A stretch of DNA of 64,000 nucleotides from Sulfurospirillum tamanense (GTDB taxonomy: Bacteria; Campylobacterota; Campylobacteria; Campylobacterales; Campylobacteraceae). Numbering within the stretch: the first letter of the stretch is position 1; every line of letters starts with the position of its first letter. The DNA is taken from assembly GCF_016937535.1 (NCBI RefSeq), contig NZ_JAFHKK010000004.1, forward strand, positions 1-64,000, read 5' to 3'. The position numbers and the translations under genes are program-made. Below, piece after piece: positions 17,896 to 26,572 of the stretch. The notes beneath the pieces are model-generated. The model had not been told where the DNA came from. It made no database searches and saw nothing but the letters and a program-made list of their open reading frames with translations.

Positions 17896-19070
17896 CAGTA
17901 TTCTCCCTTTAAAAATGTCTCAATCTCACCCATAGCTTGTTTATTTGAAATACTAAATTTAATCTCAATTCGCCTTGAAGCTTCCTTATTTTCCACGCCA
18001 TCACTGAAAATAAGGTCACTATAAGAACGCCCGCTTGCGCTCACGTATTTTTGCAACAAAGCAGCATCACTCTCTTTCCATCCATAAATAAACGCCATCA
18101 CCGAAAGCGCGCGTTTTTGCGAAAGGTCAAGGTTGTACATGTAAGACCCATCAGAATCTGTATGCCCCTCAATAATCACCCTATCCAAATGCTCCCTAAC
18201 CTTCTCATCCCCCAACAACACCTCAAAATAAGGCAAAAGAGTGGCTTTAAGTGTTTCAACTGCTTCAGGCTTTAGGGTATGTGAACCCACGTCAAACAAA
18301 ACAGAAGCAGGCAATCTAATCGCGCCACTTGCAGCGTCCACGTCAATGCTGTCGCCTAGTTTTTCTTTAAGCTCTGCAATCACTGCGATGCGAATGCCCG
18401 TCAGGTTTTTGATGCGCGCCTTAGTCAGATCCAAATCTTCCACCAATTTTTGATGGGCTAGGGTTTTATCAAGCAACGTCTTAGCAAGCAAGGCCAATTC
18501 GCCCTCTTTCAACGCAATCATATTGGTCAATTTTACCGCCTCTTCACGGCTTACATGTAACGCTTCTTGCGCCTCTTCTTTGGCCTGCGCCTCTTCTTTG
18601 GCCTGCGCCTCCTCTAGCAAAAGCAACTTTAACGCCGCCACTTCTTGCACGGAAAGTACCAATCCCTCGCGCGCTTTTTCAAGCTTTTCGCCTTGTTCGG
18701 CCAACAACGCGCGCGCAGCAGCGAGAGAGACTTCTGTAGTGTCCGCTTGGGTGCGCAGGTCGCGCAAGGCTTTTTCAAGTTGGGCTTTGGTGAAACTAAG
18801 CTCCACATTTTGCGCACGCGTGGCGATGAGTTGGTCTGTTACGCTAGCCACGTCGCGTTTTTTTTGCGCTAGCTCTTCTTCGCTGAGTTGCAAAATCCGT
18901 TTTTGCTCGTTTAGGTCTGTTTTGATGGCGCGCAAATCCCCTTGCATAAAGACGTATTTGACCACAATCGCGCCAATAAGGAGGATAAACACAAACAACA
19001 ACCCTGCCATCAAATCCGCATACGCCACCCAAAAATTTTGATCTGAGCTAGCGGAACGTTTAAAGCGCAT
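17895..19070 (-). CDS. OmpA/MotB-like membrane protein with coiled coil
   Basis: The 391-residue protein has one N-terminal membrane helix (about residues 13-38) with a conserved Asp at its start (VAYADLMAGLLFVF), as in MotB, where this Asp carries the ion. A coiled coil of about 190 residues contains the short repeat AQAKEE. The C-terminal OmpA-like domain shows the peptidoglycan-binding pattern EGHTDSDGSYMYNLDLSQKRA. Together with the MotA-like neighbour (1-bp overlap) it should form an ion-driven stator-like complex anchored to the wall. The coiled coil is much longer than in MotB. Palindrome copies at 18551-18560 (LHV) and 18135-18144 (one mismatch) lie inside. Confidence 0.85.
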   Translation of the reverse strand: MRFKRSASSDQNFWVAYADLMAGLLFVFILLIGAIVVKYVFMQGDLRAIKTDLNEQKRILQLSEEELAQKKRDVASVTDQLIATRAQNVELSFTKAQLEKALRDLRTQADTTEVSLAAARALLAEQGEKLEKAREGLVLSVQEVAALKLLLLEEAQAKEEAQAKEEAQEALHVSREEAVKLTNMIALKEGELALLAKTLLDKTLAHQKLVEDLDLTKARIKNLTGIRIAVIAELKEKLGDSIDVDAASGAIRLPASVLFDVGSHTLKPEAVETLKATLLPYFEVLLGDEKVREHLDRVIIEGHTDSDGSYMYNLDLSQKRALSVMAFIYGWKESDAALLQKYVSASGRSYSDLIFSDGVENKEASRRIEIKFSISNKQAMGEIETFLKGEY

Positions 19071-20329
19071 TACCGTAGACCGTCAAGCTTTTTGATGATT
19101 TGCTCGGTCTCAGCATCAATCATCCGTAAATTCTCACGCAAGGCTTCCACTTCGCTATTTTTTGGCACATTGGCGCGGGCTTCTTCTTTAAAGGATTTCA
19201 GCAGTGAGACTAGCGCTTGCGTAAACCCATCCATAGAGACTTCTATGTTGGCACTATTTTGTTCAAGTTGTTTCCCCAGTAAACGCACGCTTTCATGAAA
19301 TGCCTTAACGCTCTCTTCGTGAGTACCAAAGGCGCGTTCGCGCTCTTTAAACAGCCCCTCCTGCAAGGCGTCTACTGAGCGAGTAAATTGGTGTAAAGCC
19401 TCCAAAATATGCCCATGCAAAACCCCAAGGTCGCGCTGTTTTTCCTGAGAGGTACTAAGGGCTTCCATGCCAGACTTCAAGTGCTCCGCTCCCATGCGTA
19501 CCGACTGGGCCTCGAGGGAAAGCATTTTATCAAACAGCTCAAACTTCTCTTCAATGCTCTTGCCAAGACGTTCAAAAAAGTCATTAGAACTCAGGCGCTC
19601 AAACATGCGCCCAATCTTCTCAAAATGCTGCAAATTTTCTTTTAAATAGGCTTGCTCAATCTCTTCTTTTGTCCAAAAAAGATCCAAACTCTCGCGCTTG
19701 ATGGCCTCAATGTCTTTATCAAAAATGCTCAACCCACGCTTTTCAAAGAAAATCCACCACAAGGAGAGTAAAATCCCATAAATTGACACGTAAAAAGCCG
19801 TGCCCACCCCAGTAAGCAACAAACTAATCTCTTGCTCAAGAGCATCGGCCGTTTGGGATGAAAAATCAGGCATGGTCATGGCAATCGAAATAAACGTACC
19901 CAAAATCCCCATGGTGGGAAAAATCCCCGCCCCCACAGAAGCATAATTGTCGTTGCGAATTCGCTGCGAATAGGCCGTGATAAAATCTTCAAAGGAAGCG
20001 TTTGACTTGGTGTTTTCTCCGATGCGCATGAGGTTTTTCAGTACGTAGCTTTTAAGTTCTGTGCGAAATTCCTCTTGGCGCTTGCGAAAATAACACGCAC
20101 CAAAGGCACCGTTATGACGTGCAAACACCAAGGCAACGGCAAAAATAAGCCCAATAAGCACCACACTGTGCCCACCTACACGAAAATCCAACACGCCCAC
20201 ATACCCAAGCACAAAATACATGTAAACAACAGCAGGAAGGGCGATGATTTTGAGGTAGGTAAAAAAACAGTGGTTGGTGGTGTTTTTTTGAAGTGAAAGT
20301 GATGGAAGTGAAATCTCGGGTGTATGCAT
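19070..20329 (-). CDS. MotA/TolQ/ExbB-like proton-channel protein with long cytoplasmic tail
   Basis: The 419-residue protein has two N-terminal hydrophobic segments (about 23-45 and 52-70). A MotA/ExbB core follows, with the characteristic VGAGIFPTMGILGTFISI and LLTGVGTAFYVSIYGILLSLWW helices (about 145-165 and 190-215). A charged, helical tail of about 190 residues follows. This tail is far longer than in MotA and recalls ZorA of Zorya and other ion-driven complexes with tail domains. No zorC/D/E-type nuclease or helicase is adjacent; fliW is instead. A flagellar or envelope role is therefore as likely as defence. The upstream gap holds two structured repeats. Confidence 0.8.
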   Translation of the reverse strand: MHTPEISLPSLSLQKNTTNHCFFTYLKIIALPAVVYMYFVLGYVGVLDFRVGGHSVVLIGLIFAVALVFARHNGAFGACYFRKRQEEFRTELKSYVLKNLMRIGENTKSNASFEDFITAYSQRIRNDNYASVGAGIFPTMGILGTFISIAMTMPDFSSQTADALEQEISLLLTGVGTAFYVSIYGILLSLWWIFFEKRGLSIFDKDIEAIKRESLDLFWTKEEIEQAYLKENLQHFEKIGRMFERLSSNDFFERLGKSIEEKFELFDKMLSLEAQSVRMGAEHLKSGMEALSTSQEKQRDLGVLHGHILEALHQFTRSVDALQEGLFKERERAFGTHEESVKAFHESVRLLGKQLEQNSANIEVSMDGFTQALVSLLKSFKEEARANVPKNSEVEALRENLRMIDAETEQIIKKLDGLR

Positions 20330-20350
20330 GAAACCCCCTTTTTTTTACTT

Positions 20351-20433
20351 TGATACGCCTTTAAAGCAAAGCTCTAAGGGCTACGCTAACGCTGAGTTCT
20401 GCTCGGCGCAGAGCCCGCGCACCCTTGGTGCTT
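20351..20433 (-). repeat. Structured intergenic repeat, copy A
   Basis: One of four ~80-bp repeats in this window. On the minus strand it shows GCACC-AAG-GGTGC followed by a 5-bp stem TCTGC/GCAGA with a 5-base loop (20398-20412), then the conserved segment through AGAGCTTTGCTTT. It lies between DUF445 and the MotA-like gene. Confidence 0.85.
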
Positions 20434-20454
20434 AGAACGTCTTCCGAATTTCTT

Positions 20455-20533
20455 TGATACGTTTTTAAAGCAAAGCTCTAAGGGCTACGCTAGCGCTGAG
20501 TTTCTCTCGCGAAGAAGCCCGCGCACCGTGGGC
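20455..20533 (-). repeat. Structured intergenic repeat, copy B (diverged stem)
   Basis: Tandem with copy A and running into the DUF445 stop codon. The outer parts match copy A, but the stem reads TTCTT/GAGAA on the minus strand (20502-20516), so pairing is kept (one U-G) though most bases changed. The loop stays five bases long. Confidence 0.85.
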
Positions 20534-21231
20534 TAAAGGACCAAAGAACTCAGCAATCCGATGAGAGCACCAAAAAATCCTCCCCACACCACAAGCCATC
20601 CCAAATGTTCATGGATAAGCCGTTGCACCATCTCTTTAACCATCACAGGCGTTAGCTCATTGAGGCGCTTTTCGATAATCCCTTCCACCATCGCCAAGGT
20701 GTCTTCGCCAAGGGAAGAACGGTGTAAGGCTTCGTGCATTTGAATACTAAAAGCATCGCTAGAGACCAGTTTTTTAAGGGATTCGCGCAAGCGGTTTGAA
20801 AAAGGTTCGCGCAAGCTATCCAGTGCTTTTTCGCCACCAAACATTCCAAGCATCGACCCAAATTTTGACTCCATCACGCTTTGAGAAAGCGCGTCAAACG
20901 TAGGGGAAAAATCCGTCCCTTCAATGAGTGGCGAGAGGTCAATGCGTTTTTCTTGGTTGGCAAAAAAGGCGTCAAGCTGTTCTTGGGTAAAAAACTGCTC
21001 CATCATGAGGGTTTTGACTGCTTCTTTAAAGGCTTCAAAACGCAATAAAATGACACCAGAACCGTACAAAAAGGGTACTTTTTCAAAGAGCATGTGCACG
21101 GCCAGTTGGTTCGTCAGGGCTCCCGAGAGCCCAAACAAACCTGCTATCAACAACGGCTTTGCATCAAAAACAAAAGAAAGAACGACAAACCCTACGCAAA
21201 TAAGGTTTGTCACAAGACTTTTTGAGAACAT
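20533..21231 (-). CDS. DUF445 family membrane protein
   Basis: The 232-residue protein has hydrophobic segments at about 8-45 (two helices, with GALTNQLAVHMLFEKVP between, a DUF445 signature) and a last helix at about 212-232. The middle is a soluble helical region. The family is widespread and its function is not established. It is the first gene after fba on the minus strand, with a palindrome copy between them, and precedes the tandem structured repeats. Confidence 0.8.
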   Translation of the reverse strand: MFSKSLVTNLICVGFVVLSFVFDAKPLLIAGLFGLSGALTNQLAVHMLFEKVPFLYGSGVILLRFEAFKEAVKTLMMEQFFTQEQLDAFFANQEKRIDLSPLIEGTDFSPTFDALSQSVMESKFGSMLGMFGGEKALDSLREPFSNRLRESLKKLVSSDAFSIQMHEALHRSSLGEDTLAMVEGIIEKRLNELTPVMVKEMVQRLIHEHLGWLVVWGGFFGALIGLLSSLVL

Positions 21232-21240
21232 TTTTACCCC

Positions 21241-21250
21241 TTACATGTAA
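21241..21250. repeat. Iterated palindrome TTACATGTAA, intergenic copy
   Basis: Exact copy in the 33-base gap between the fba stop and the DUF445 start, next to the DUF445 ribosome-binding region. Confidence 0.9.
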
Positions 21251-21264
21251 AGGCTGGTTCGCCC

Positions 21265-22335
21265 CTACAGGCGGTTTAGTGCGTTCAAATCGCTAAAGGC
21301 AACTTGCAAACGCTTGACCATGCTTTTTTCGCCCTCACGAAGCCATTTTCGTGGGTCGTAGATTTTTTTATTGGGCTTGTCTTCGCCCTCAGGATTGCCA
21401 ATTTGACCTTGCAAATACGCATGGTATTGCTTCACGTAACCTCGCACGCCATCCCAAAATGCCCATTGGGTATCGGTGTCAATGTTCATCTTTACAACCC
21501 CATAACGCACCGCTTCTTTAATCTCTTCTAGCGTTGAGCCAGACCCGCCGTGAAAGACGAAATTCACAGGTTTTTCACCTGTGCCAAACTTTTCCTGAAT
21601 ATACGCTTGTGAATTTGCCAAAATAGCTGGCCGCAAGATCACATTACCAGGCTTATACACCCCATGCACGTTTCCAAAAGAAGCCGCGATCGTAAACTTG
21701 TCGCTTATTTTTGAAAGCCGTTCATAGGCATACGCCACCTCTTCGGGCTGGGTGTACAACAGCGCATTGTCCACGTGGGTGTTATCCACGCCGTCTTCTT
21801 CGCCGCCCGTGACACCCAGTTCAATCTCCAAAGTCATGCCAATCTTGCTCATGCGCGCCAAATAGCGCTCGCAGGTGGCAATGTTTTCCTCCAAAGGCTC
21901 TTCAGAGAGGTCAAGCATGTGTGAACTAAATAACGGCTTGCCTGTTTGCTCAAAATGGCGTTCACTTGCATCTAAAAGTGCATCAATCCACGGCAACAAC
22001 TTGCGTGCAGCGTGATCGGTGTGCAACATCACAGGCACGCCGTAAGACTGGGCCATCAAATGCACGTGAGTGGCCCCTGAAATGGTTCCTAAAAGCGCCG
22101 CTTCTTCGCTATCAATCCCCTTGCCGCCATAAAACTGACCGCCACCATGGGAAAACTGCACAATAATGGCAGACCCTGCAACCTTGGCTGCTTCAAGCAC
22201 GGCGTTCACCGAATGGGTACTCACCACATTGACTGCAGGCAACGCAAATCCTTCTTGTTTTGCATGATTAAAGAGGTTTTGCACCCCTTCTCCGTGCACC
22301 ACGCCCGCCCCAACAATGTCCAAAAGCTTTGCCAT
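21265..22335 (-). CDS. fba: Class II fructose-bisphosphate aldolase
   Basis: A 356-residue zinc aldolase (fructose 1,6-bisphosphate to/from DHAP and GAP). Zinc ligands and substrate segments are visible: HTDHAARKLLPW, the EIELGVTGGEEDGVDN loop, FGNVHGVYKPGNV, FHGGSGS and MNIDTDTQWA. In an organism of this phylum it probably serves gluconeogenesis. It follows the peb4-type gene with a 17-base gap, an order seen in Campylobacter. Confidence 0.95.
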   Translation of the reverse strand: MAKLLDIVGAGVVHGEGVQNLFNHAKQEGFALPAVNVVSTHSVNAVLEAAKVAGSAIIVQFSHGGGQFYGGKGIDSEEAALLGTISGATHVHLMAQSYGVPVMLHTDHAARKLLPWIDALLDASERHFEQTGKPLFSSHMLDLSEEPLEENIATCERYLARMSKIGMTLEIELGVTGGEEDGVDNTHVDNALLYTQPEEVAYAYERLSKISDKFTIAASFGNVHGVYKPGNVILRPAILANSQAYIQEKFGTGEKPVNFVFHGGSGSTLEEIKEAVRYGVVKMNIDTDTQWAFWDGVRGYVKQYHAYLQGQIGNPEGEDKPNKKIYDPRKWLREGEKSMVKRLQVAFSDLNALNRL

Positions 22336-22352
22336 CTTAGTCCCTTATAACG

Positions 22353-23168
22353 TTATTTCATTTTTACATCAGCTGCTTGGCGAAGCCCTTTGGCTTTTGC
22401 CGAAACTGCATCACGAAAAGCTTCCATTTTGAGTGCATTAGCAATTTGCCCTTTCGCTTCTTCAAAGCCAACGTTTTCGCTTGCTTTTTTCTCTTCAGTC
22501 AATACCACATGATAACCAAATTGGGTTTTTACGGGTGTTGCACTAAGCTCTCCTGCTTTTAGGGCGAAAGCGGCATCACTAAAAGGTTTTACCATTTGGC
22601 CCGCAGCAAACCAGCCCAAATCGCCACCACCTTGTGCGCTACCATCAGTGGATTTCTCCTTGGCTAGGGCACTAAATTTCTCATTTAATGCTGCCCCTTT
22701 TAGGTCTTTTAGTTCTGCAATAATAGCTTTTGCTGTTGCTTCATCTCGCACCAAAATATGGCGCGCTTTTACCCGTGGTGGCGTGATGAATTTATCACTA
22801 TTTTGTGTGTAAAATTCTTTCATTTTAGCTTCACTTACAGTGGTTGTGTCATAAATTTTCTTCATCCAAACTTCAAGAGCAATTTCATTTTTTACCTGAG
22901 CAAGGGCTTCTAAGTAGGCAGGGTCTTTTTCAATGCCTTCTTTTTTGGCCTGCGCAGTCAAAAGCTTACGCTCAATGGCCTGCCCAATGACTTGCTGTTG
23001 TGCTTCTTGAGGAAGCGTTTGAAAAGAAACTTGATTAGGCATAGCTTGCATGAGTGTTGCAATATCTTGGTCTGTTACTTCTTCGCCATTGACAGTTGCA
23101 TAGACAGCTGCTTGTAGACTAAGTGCTGCCACAAGACTTAATGAGGTACCGAGTAACCATTTTTTCAT
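22353..23168 (-). CDS. peb4: PEB4/SurA-like periplasmic peptidyl-prolyl isomerase
   Basis: A 271-residue secreted chaperone: signal peptide (residues 1-20, ending LQA), SurA-like helical N-domain (about 30-130), and a parvulin domain (VKARHILVRDEATAK through GGDLGWFAAGQMVKPF and TQFGYHVV, about 133-225). In this group such proteins fold outer-membrane proteins and affect adhesion. The gene order with fba and divergent nth matches the Campylobacter locus as recalled, which supports the assignment. Confidence 0.92.
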   Translation of the reverse strand: MKKWLLGTSLSLVAALSLQAAVYATVNGEEVTDQDIATLMQAMPNQVSFQTLPQEAQQQVIGQAIERKLLTAQAKKEGIEKDPAYLEALAQVKNEIALEVWMKKIYDTTTVSEAKMKEFYTQNSDKFITPPRVKARHILVRDEATAKAIIAELKDLKGAALNEKFSALAKEKSTDGSAQGGGDLGWFAAGQMVKPFSDAAFALKAGELSATPVKTQFGYHVVLTEEKKASENVGFEEAKGQIANALKMEAFRDAVSAKAKGLRQAADVKMK

Positions 23169-23229
23169 ACGTTATCCTTGGGTGTTGTAATTTGCCAAAT
23201 TGTAGCCAACTGGGCATTAAAGGACGATT

Positions 23230-23925
23230 ATGCCCAAGAGAAGTAAACCGTTCTCAAATATTGGTATAATGACCACCATGAAACGTCCAACAAAAGCCAT
23301 TAAAGCCACCTTAAAATCTCGCTTTTTAGACCGTTATAGCGATGCTGTTTCAGAGTTGCATTACCGCTCTTTGTACGAATTAATCGTTGCAGTCATGCTC
23401 TCGGCCCAATGCACTGACAAGCGTGTAAATATCATTACGCCTGCTTTGTTTAATGCTTTTCCTTCTGTAGAGGACTTAGCACAAGCTTCTTTGGAAAAAG
23501 TTACATCACTGATTAACACCTGTTCTTTTTTTAATAACAAAGCAAAAAACCTCATTCTCATGGCACAAAGTGTAATGGAAAACTACGGCGGCCAAATCCC
23601 ATTGGATGAAAAAAGTCTCATGAAGCTTGCTGGTGTTGGGCAAAAAACTGCTCACGTAGTGCTTATTGAATACACCAAAGCCAACGTCATGGCAGTAGAT
23701 ACACACGTCTTTCGTGTAGCCCATCGCCTTGGTCTAAGCCAAGCCAAAACACCTGCTAAAACCGAGCAAGACCTTGTAAATGCTTTTAAAACAGAGTTGC
23801 ACACGCTGCACCAAGCTTTTGTGCTTTTTGGGCGCTACATCTGTACTGCCAAAAATCCTAAATGCGAGAGCGAATGTTTTGTGCGTGAGTTTTGCCAGAC
23901 CACTCAAACCTTTAAGCCTACCTGA
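23230..23925 (+). CDS. nth: Endonuclease III
   Basis: A DNA glycosylase/AP lyase for oxidised pyrimidines. The helix-hairpin-helix LAGVGQKTAHVV contains the catalytic Lys, and the catalytic Asp is in AVDTHVFRVAHRLG. The four cluster cysteines are present, but the spacing reads C-x6-C-x3-C-x5-C instead of the usual C-x6-C-x2-C-x5-C. This start (231 residues) has AAAGGA six bases upstream. Family alignment would favour the ATG at 23278 (215 residues), which has no ribosome site but lies seven bases after a TATAAT, so a leaderless shorter form is possible. The stop overlaps the next ATG (TGATG). Confidence 0.92.
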   Translation: MPKRSKPFSNIGIMTTMKRPTKAIKATLKSRFLDRYSDAVSELHYRSLYELIVAVMLSAQCTDKRVNIITPALFNAFPSVEDLAQASLEKVTSLINTCSFFNNKAKNLILMAQSVMENYGGQIPLDEKSLMKLAGVGQKTAHVVLIEYTKANVMAVDTHVFRVAHRLGLSQAKTPAKTEQDLVNAFKTELHTLHQAFVLFGRYICTAKNPKCESECFVREFCQTTQTFKPT

Positions 23926-25292
23926 TGGGCTTATTCCCTCCACCCTTATTTCGTCACACTTCGTTGACGTTTCGCCTCATACTATTGGGAATTGGTACTG
24001 TTTTTATCTTTACAGGCTTTCATATTTTTCACTACACCTCACAGCACCAACACCTTAAAGCGTCCTACATACAACAAATTGTCCAAAAAAATATCCAAAA
24101 CATCACTTTGCTTATCCAGATGCACCTAGAAAAAAACGATGAACTCCTTGTTTTGTTGCGCAGATTACAACTTAAAAATCCAGAGATATTTTACATCGGT
24201 CTTTCGCAAGAAGGGCGTGAGTATTTACATGTAAGCCTTGAAAATGAAACATTTTCTTCACCTCCCTTGCATGCCACTCACACCCTTGAAACCTTACCGC
24301 CCACAACAGTGCGTATCATCATAGACCAAGATAAAATTAATACTCAACTTACTGAACCTTTTTTACCCTTGTATGAAATTTTTCTTCTCAGTGGCGTATC
24401 TTTGTTATTCTTTTTAGGAGGTGTATTTTTTGGGACTCGTTCTCTACGCACTTTTACACAAACTCTTTTTGAAAAAACACGCAAAAAAGATGCCTCTTTA
24501 CATTACACCCCAAACGAAGCTTTGCTTATTGAGCGCTGCTTTGCCTCATTGGTTCGCACCAATGAAACGCAACAAACACGGCTAGAAATGTTAAATTTAC
24601 ATTTTGAGGAACTTATCGAGGCTAAAACCTTTTCCCTTAAGGCAGAAATCAAAGAAAAAAATGAAAGCCAAAAAAACCTAGAGATTTCAAATCAAGAAAA
24701 AACAATTCTTCTCAAAGAAGTTCATCATCGCGTCAAAAACAACCTCGCTGTCATTGCAGGGCTCATTCGAATGCAATCACGGCGCATTGCTGATTCTAAA
24801 ACCAAATCACTCTTTGTTGACCTTCAAAACCGCATCAAAACCATGGAACTCATTCACACCGACTTGTACACATCTAAAACGTTCAACAAAATCAATATGA
24901 AACATTACCTCGCCTCTTTGGCTCAAAACCTCAATAAAACTTTTTCGGAAGAGTGCGAGAGTATTACTTTTTTTGTCAGCTGTGATGAGTTGCTTTTGGA
25001 AATTGACCAAGCCATTACTTGTGGTCAGCTTGTTAATGAGCTCGTTACCAATGCTTTTAAGCATGCGTTTAAGGAAAAAGAGGAAGGGCACATTTGGGTG
25101 GCAATGAAAGAGGTCGAAGGAATGATTGAATTACGCATAGAAGACAGCGGAAAAAGCATCCAAGAGGGCACCCCACAGTCCTTTTCACTGGGACTTTCGC
25201 TGGTGCACGAACTGACTAAGTACCAACTCAAAGGCAAAGTAAAGGTGCAAAACGAAGGGGGCTTGCGCTACACTATCACGTTTAAAAAATAG
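23925..25292 (+). CDS. Membrane sensor histidine kinase, HisKA_2 type
   Basis: The 455-residue protein has membrane segments at about 14-35 and 148-170 around a small periplasmic domain, then a coiled-coil linker (about 200-255). The kinase core has the HisKA_2 phospho-acceptor pattern LLKEVHHRVKNNLAVIAGLI (His about 268) and an ATPase domain with LVNELVTNAFKHAF. This core type often works with response regulators of unusual output. It is coupled to nth by a TGATG overlap and faces a response-regulator gene two bases beyond its stop, its likely partner. A palindrome copy (24225-24234) encodes LHV. Confidence 0.85.
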   Translation: MGLFPPPLFRHTSLTFRLILLGIGTVFIFTGFHIFHYTSQHQHLKASYIQQIVQKNIQNITLLIQMHLEKNDELLVLLRRLQLKNPEIFYIGLSQEGREYLHVSLENETFSSPPLHATHTLETLPPTTVRIIIDQDKINTQLTEPFLPLYEIFLLSGVSLLFFLGGVFFGTRSLRTFTQTLFEKTRKKDASLHYTPNEALLIERCFASLVRTNETQQTRLEMLNLHFEELIEAKTFSLKAEIKEKNESQKNLEISNQEKTILLKEVHHRVKNNLAVIAGLIRMQSRRIADSKTKSLFVDLQNRIKTMELIHTDLYTSKTFNKINMKHYLASLAQNLNKTFSEECESITFFVSCDELLLEIDQAITCGQLVNELVTNAFKHAFKEKEEGHIWVAMKEVEGMIELRIEDSGKSIQEGTPQSFSLGLSLVHELTKYQLKGKVKVQNEGGLRYTITFKK

Positions 25293-25294
25293 TC

Positions 25295-26005
25295 CTATTT
25301 TGCCTTATGCATACGAATGCGATACCCCGTTGAGGTAACATTTTCGATAATATCTTCACCCAACTTCCCACGCACGCGCCGAATCAATGAGCGCAATGTG
25401 GCTGTATTAACAGGCTTCCCTTCCCACACAAGACGTTCAATGGTTTCATAGGTCATGGTTTTGTTCATGTTGTCTACTAACAATCCCACCAACAACCGTT
25501 CTTTTTTGGTAAGAACGACAGGGATGTCATTCTTATAAATTTGCCGTTCAAGCAAGTCGTACTGATGGCCTTTTGCCAACACAATACGGTTATTTTTACA
25601 CACAACACGCGAAGCAGGAGAGAGTTCGTGTTTGCTTTTAAATAAGGCAATTTGGATGGAGCTGTTAAGCTGATGCTCATCCACCGGCTTAATGATGTAT
25701 CCATAGGGCTTAGTTACTTGTGCTTTTTTAAGAGTTTGTTCGTCACTGTGCGCCGTTACGTAAACCACAGGGATGGCTAAAGTTTCTTGGATATAACGCA
25801 CAATCTGCGTTCCATCTTCACCGTTTTCAAGCTTGATATCCATTAATACCGCATCAGGACGATGGGCCTCAATGCTCTTTAACGCATCTGCCGTATTGGT
25901 GCACACATCATCCACCACATACCCAAACTCCTCTAGGCACTGCTGCATGTCTAGTGCAATAATCACCTCGTCTTCAACAATGACAATATGTGGAGATTTT
26001 TTCAT
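25295..26005 (-). CDS. Response regulator with winged-helix output
   Basis: The 236-residue protein has a receiver with IVEDEVIIALDMQ, the phospho-acceptor Asp in VLMDIKLENGEDG (about residue 56), VTAHSDEQTL and the KP pair in GYIIKPVDEHQL. The receiver is of the type usually linked to HisKA_2 kinases. The C-terminal domain is an OmpR-like winged helix (TLRSLIRRVRGKLGED and STGYRIRM). It is convergent with the kinase; the two stop codons are inside a small AT palindrome (25286-25301). Confidence 0.85.
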   Translation of the reverse strand: MKKSPHIVIVEDEVIIALDMQQCLEEFGYVVDDVCTNTADALKSIEAHRPDAVLMDIKLENGEDGTQIVRYIQETLAIPVVYVTAHSDEQTLKKAQVTKPYGYIIKPVDEHQLNSSIQIALFKSKHELSPASRVVCKNNRIVLAKGHQYDLLERQIYKNDIPVVLTKKERLLVGLLVDNMNKTMTYETIERLVWEGKPVNTATLRSLIRRVRGKLGEDIIENVTSTGYRIRMHKAK

Positions 26006-26008
26006 TGG

Positions 26009-26572
26009 TTACCCCGTAATAGTATCGGTCCATTTTATCGAACAGCCCATGGAGGGCATCTGTTCTTGCGGTGGCTGTTTACCACTAAAAAGCAACGTAA
26101 TGGCGTCACGCAATTCCTCTTTTTTGACCTTGCTCGCGTCCTTCCAATAATCATCTACTCGACCATGATAAAACAACTTATCCTCGCCATCAAAGAGAAA
26201 AATATCGGGTGTGCACGTAGCACCCAAAGAGCGTGCAACTTTTTGACGATGATCAATAAGATAAGGAAAAGGAAGGTTAAATTCGGTAATTTTATCAAGC
26301 ATGTGCGCAGGCGAATCCTCTGGGTAATTGGGGTGAATGTTAGGGTTAATCGCCACCACGCCCACATCTACTTTAGAAGCAAATTCTGCCACTTCTACTA
26401 ACCGTTCCCAAAGGGCTTGATTGTACGGGCAATGGTTACAGACCACATAAATCAACAACCCCGTTTTCCCCATTAACTCTTTTGAGCCATAGGCTTTGCC
26501 ATTAGGGTCTTCAAGGGCAAAATGCTGTAGCGGTGTTCCAAGCTCTACAAGAGCAGATTCAATCAGTGCCAT
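26009..26572 (-). CDS. Thioredoxin-fold redoxin (AhpC/TSA-like)
   Basis: A 187-residue protein of the thioredoxin-like family with the motif VVCNHCPYNQAL (CxxC variant CNHC, about residues 42-45) and a conserved TCTPDIFLFD segment with the cis-Pro. It has no signal peptide, so it acts in the cytosol as a thiol peroxidase or reductase; which one cannot be told. It overlaps the pepD start region by 14 bp, so the two genes are co-transcribed. Confidence 0.8.
   Translation of the reverse strand: MALIESALVELGTPLQHFALEDPNGKAYGSKELMGKTGLLIYVVCNHCPYNQALWERLVEVAEFASKVDVGVVAINPNIHPNYPEDSPAHMLDKITEFNLPFPYLIDHRQKVARSLGATCTPDIFLFDGEDKLFYHGRVDDYWKDASKVKKEELRDAITLLFSGKQPPQEQMPSMGCSIKWTDTITG

Noticed and set aside
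18590-18615. Short tandem repeat in the OmpA-like gene (AQAKEE unit)
   Set aside because: A two- to three-unit in-frame heptad-like expansion within a coiled coil is ordinary and needs no special explanation.
18523-19041. A 172-residue frame on the plus strand, rich in Ser, Ala and Cys
   Set aside because: It is antisense to the coiled-coil part of the OmpA-like gene; its composition is what reverse reading of Glu/Ala/Lys-rich codons gives.
17895-20329. A complete Zorya defence system
   Set aside because: Only ZorA/ZorB-like architecture is present; no ZorC, ZorD or ZorE-like gene lies on either side.
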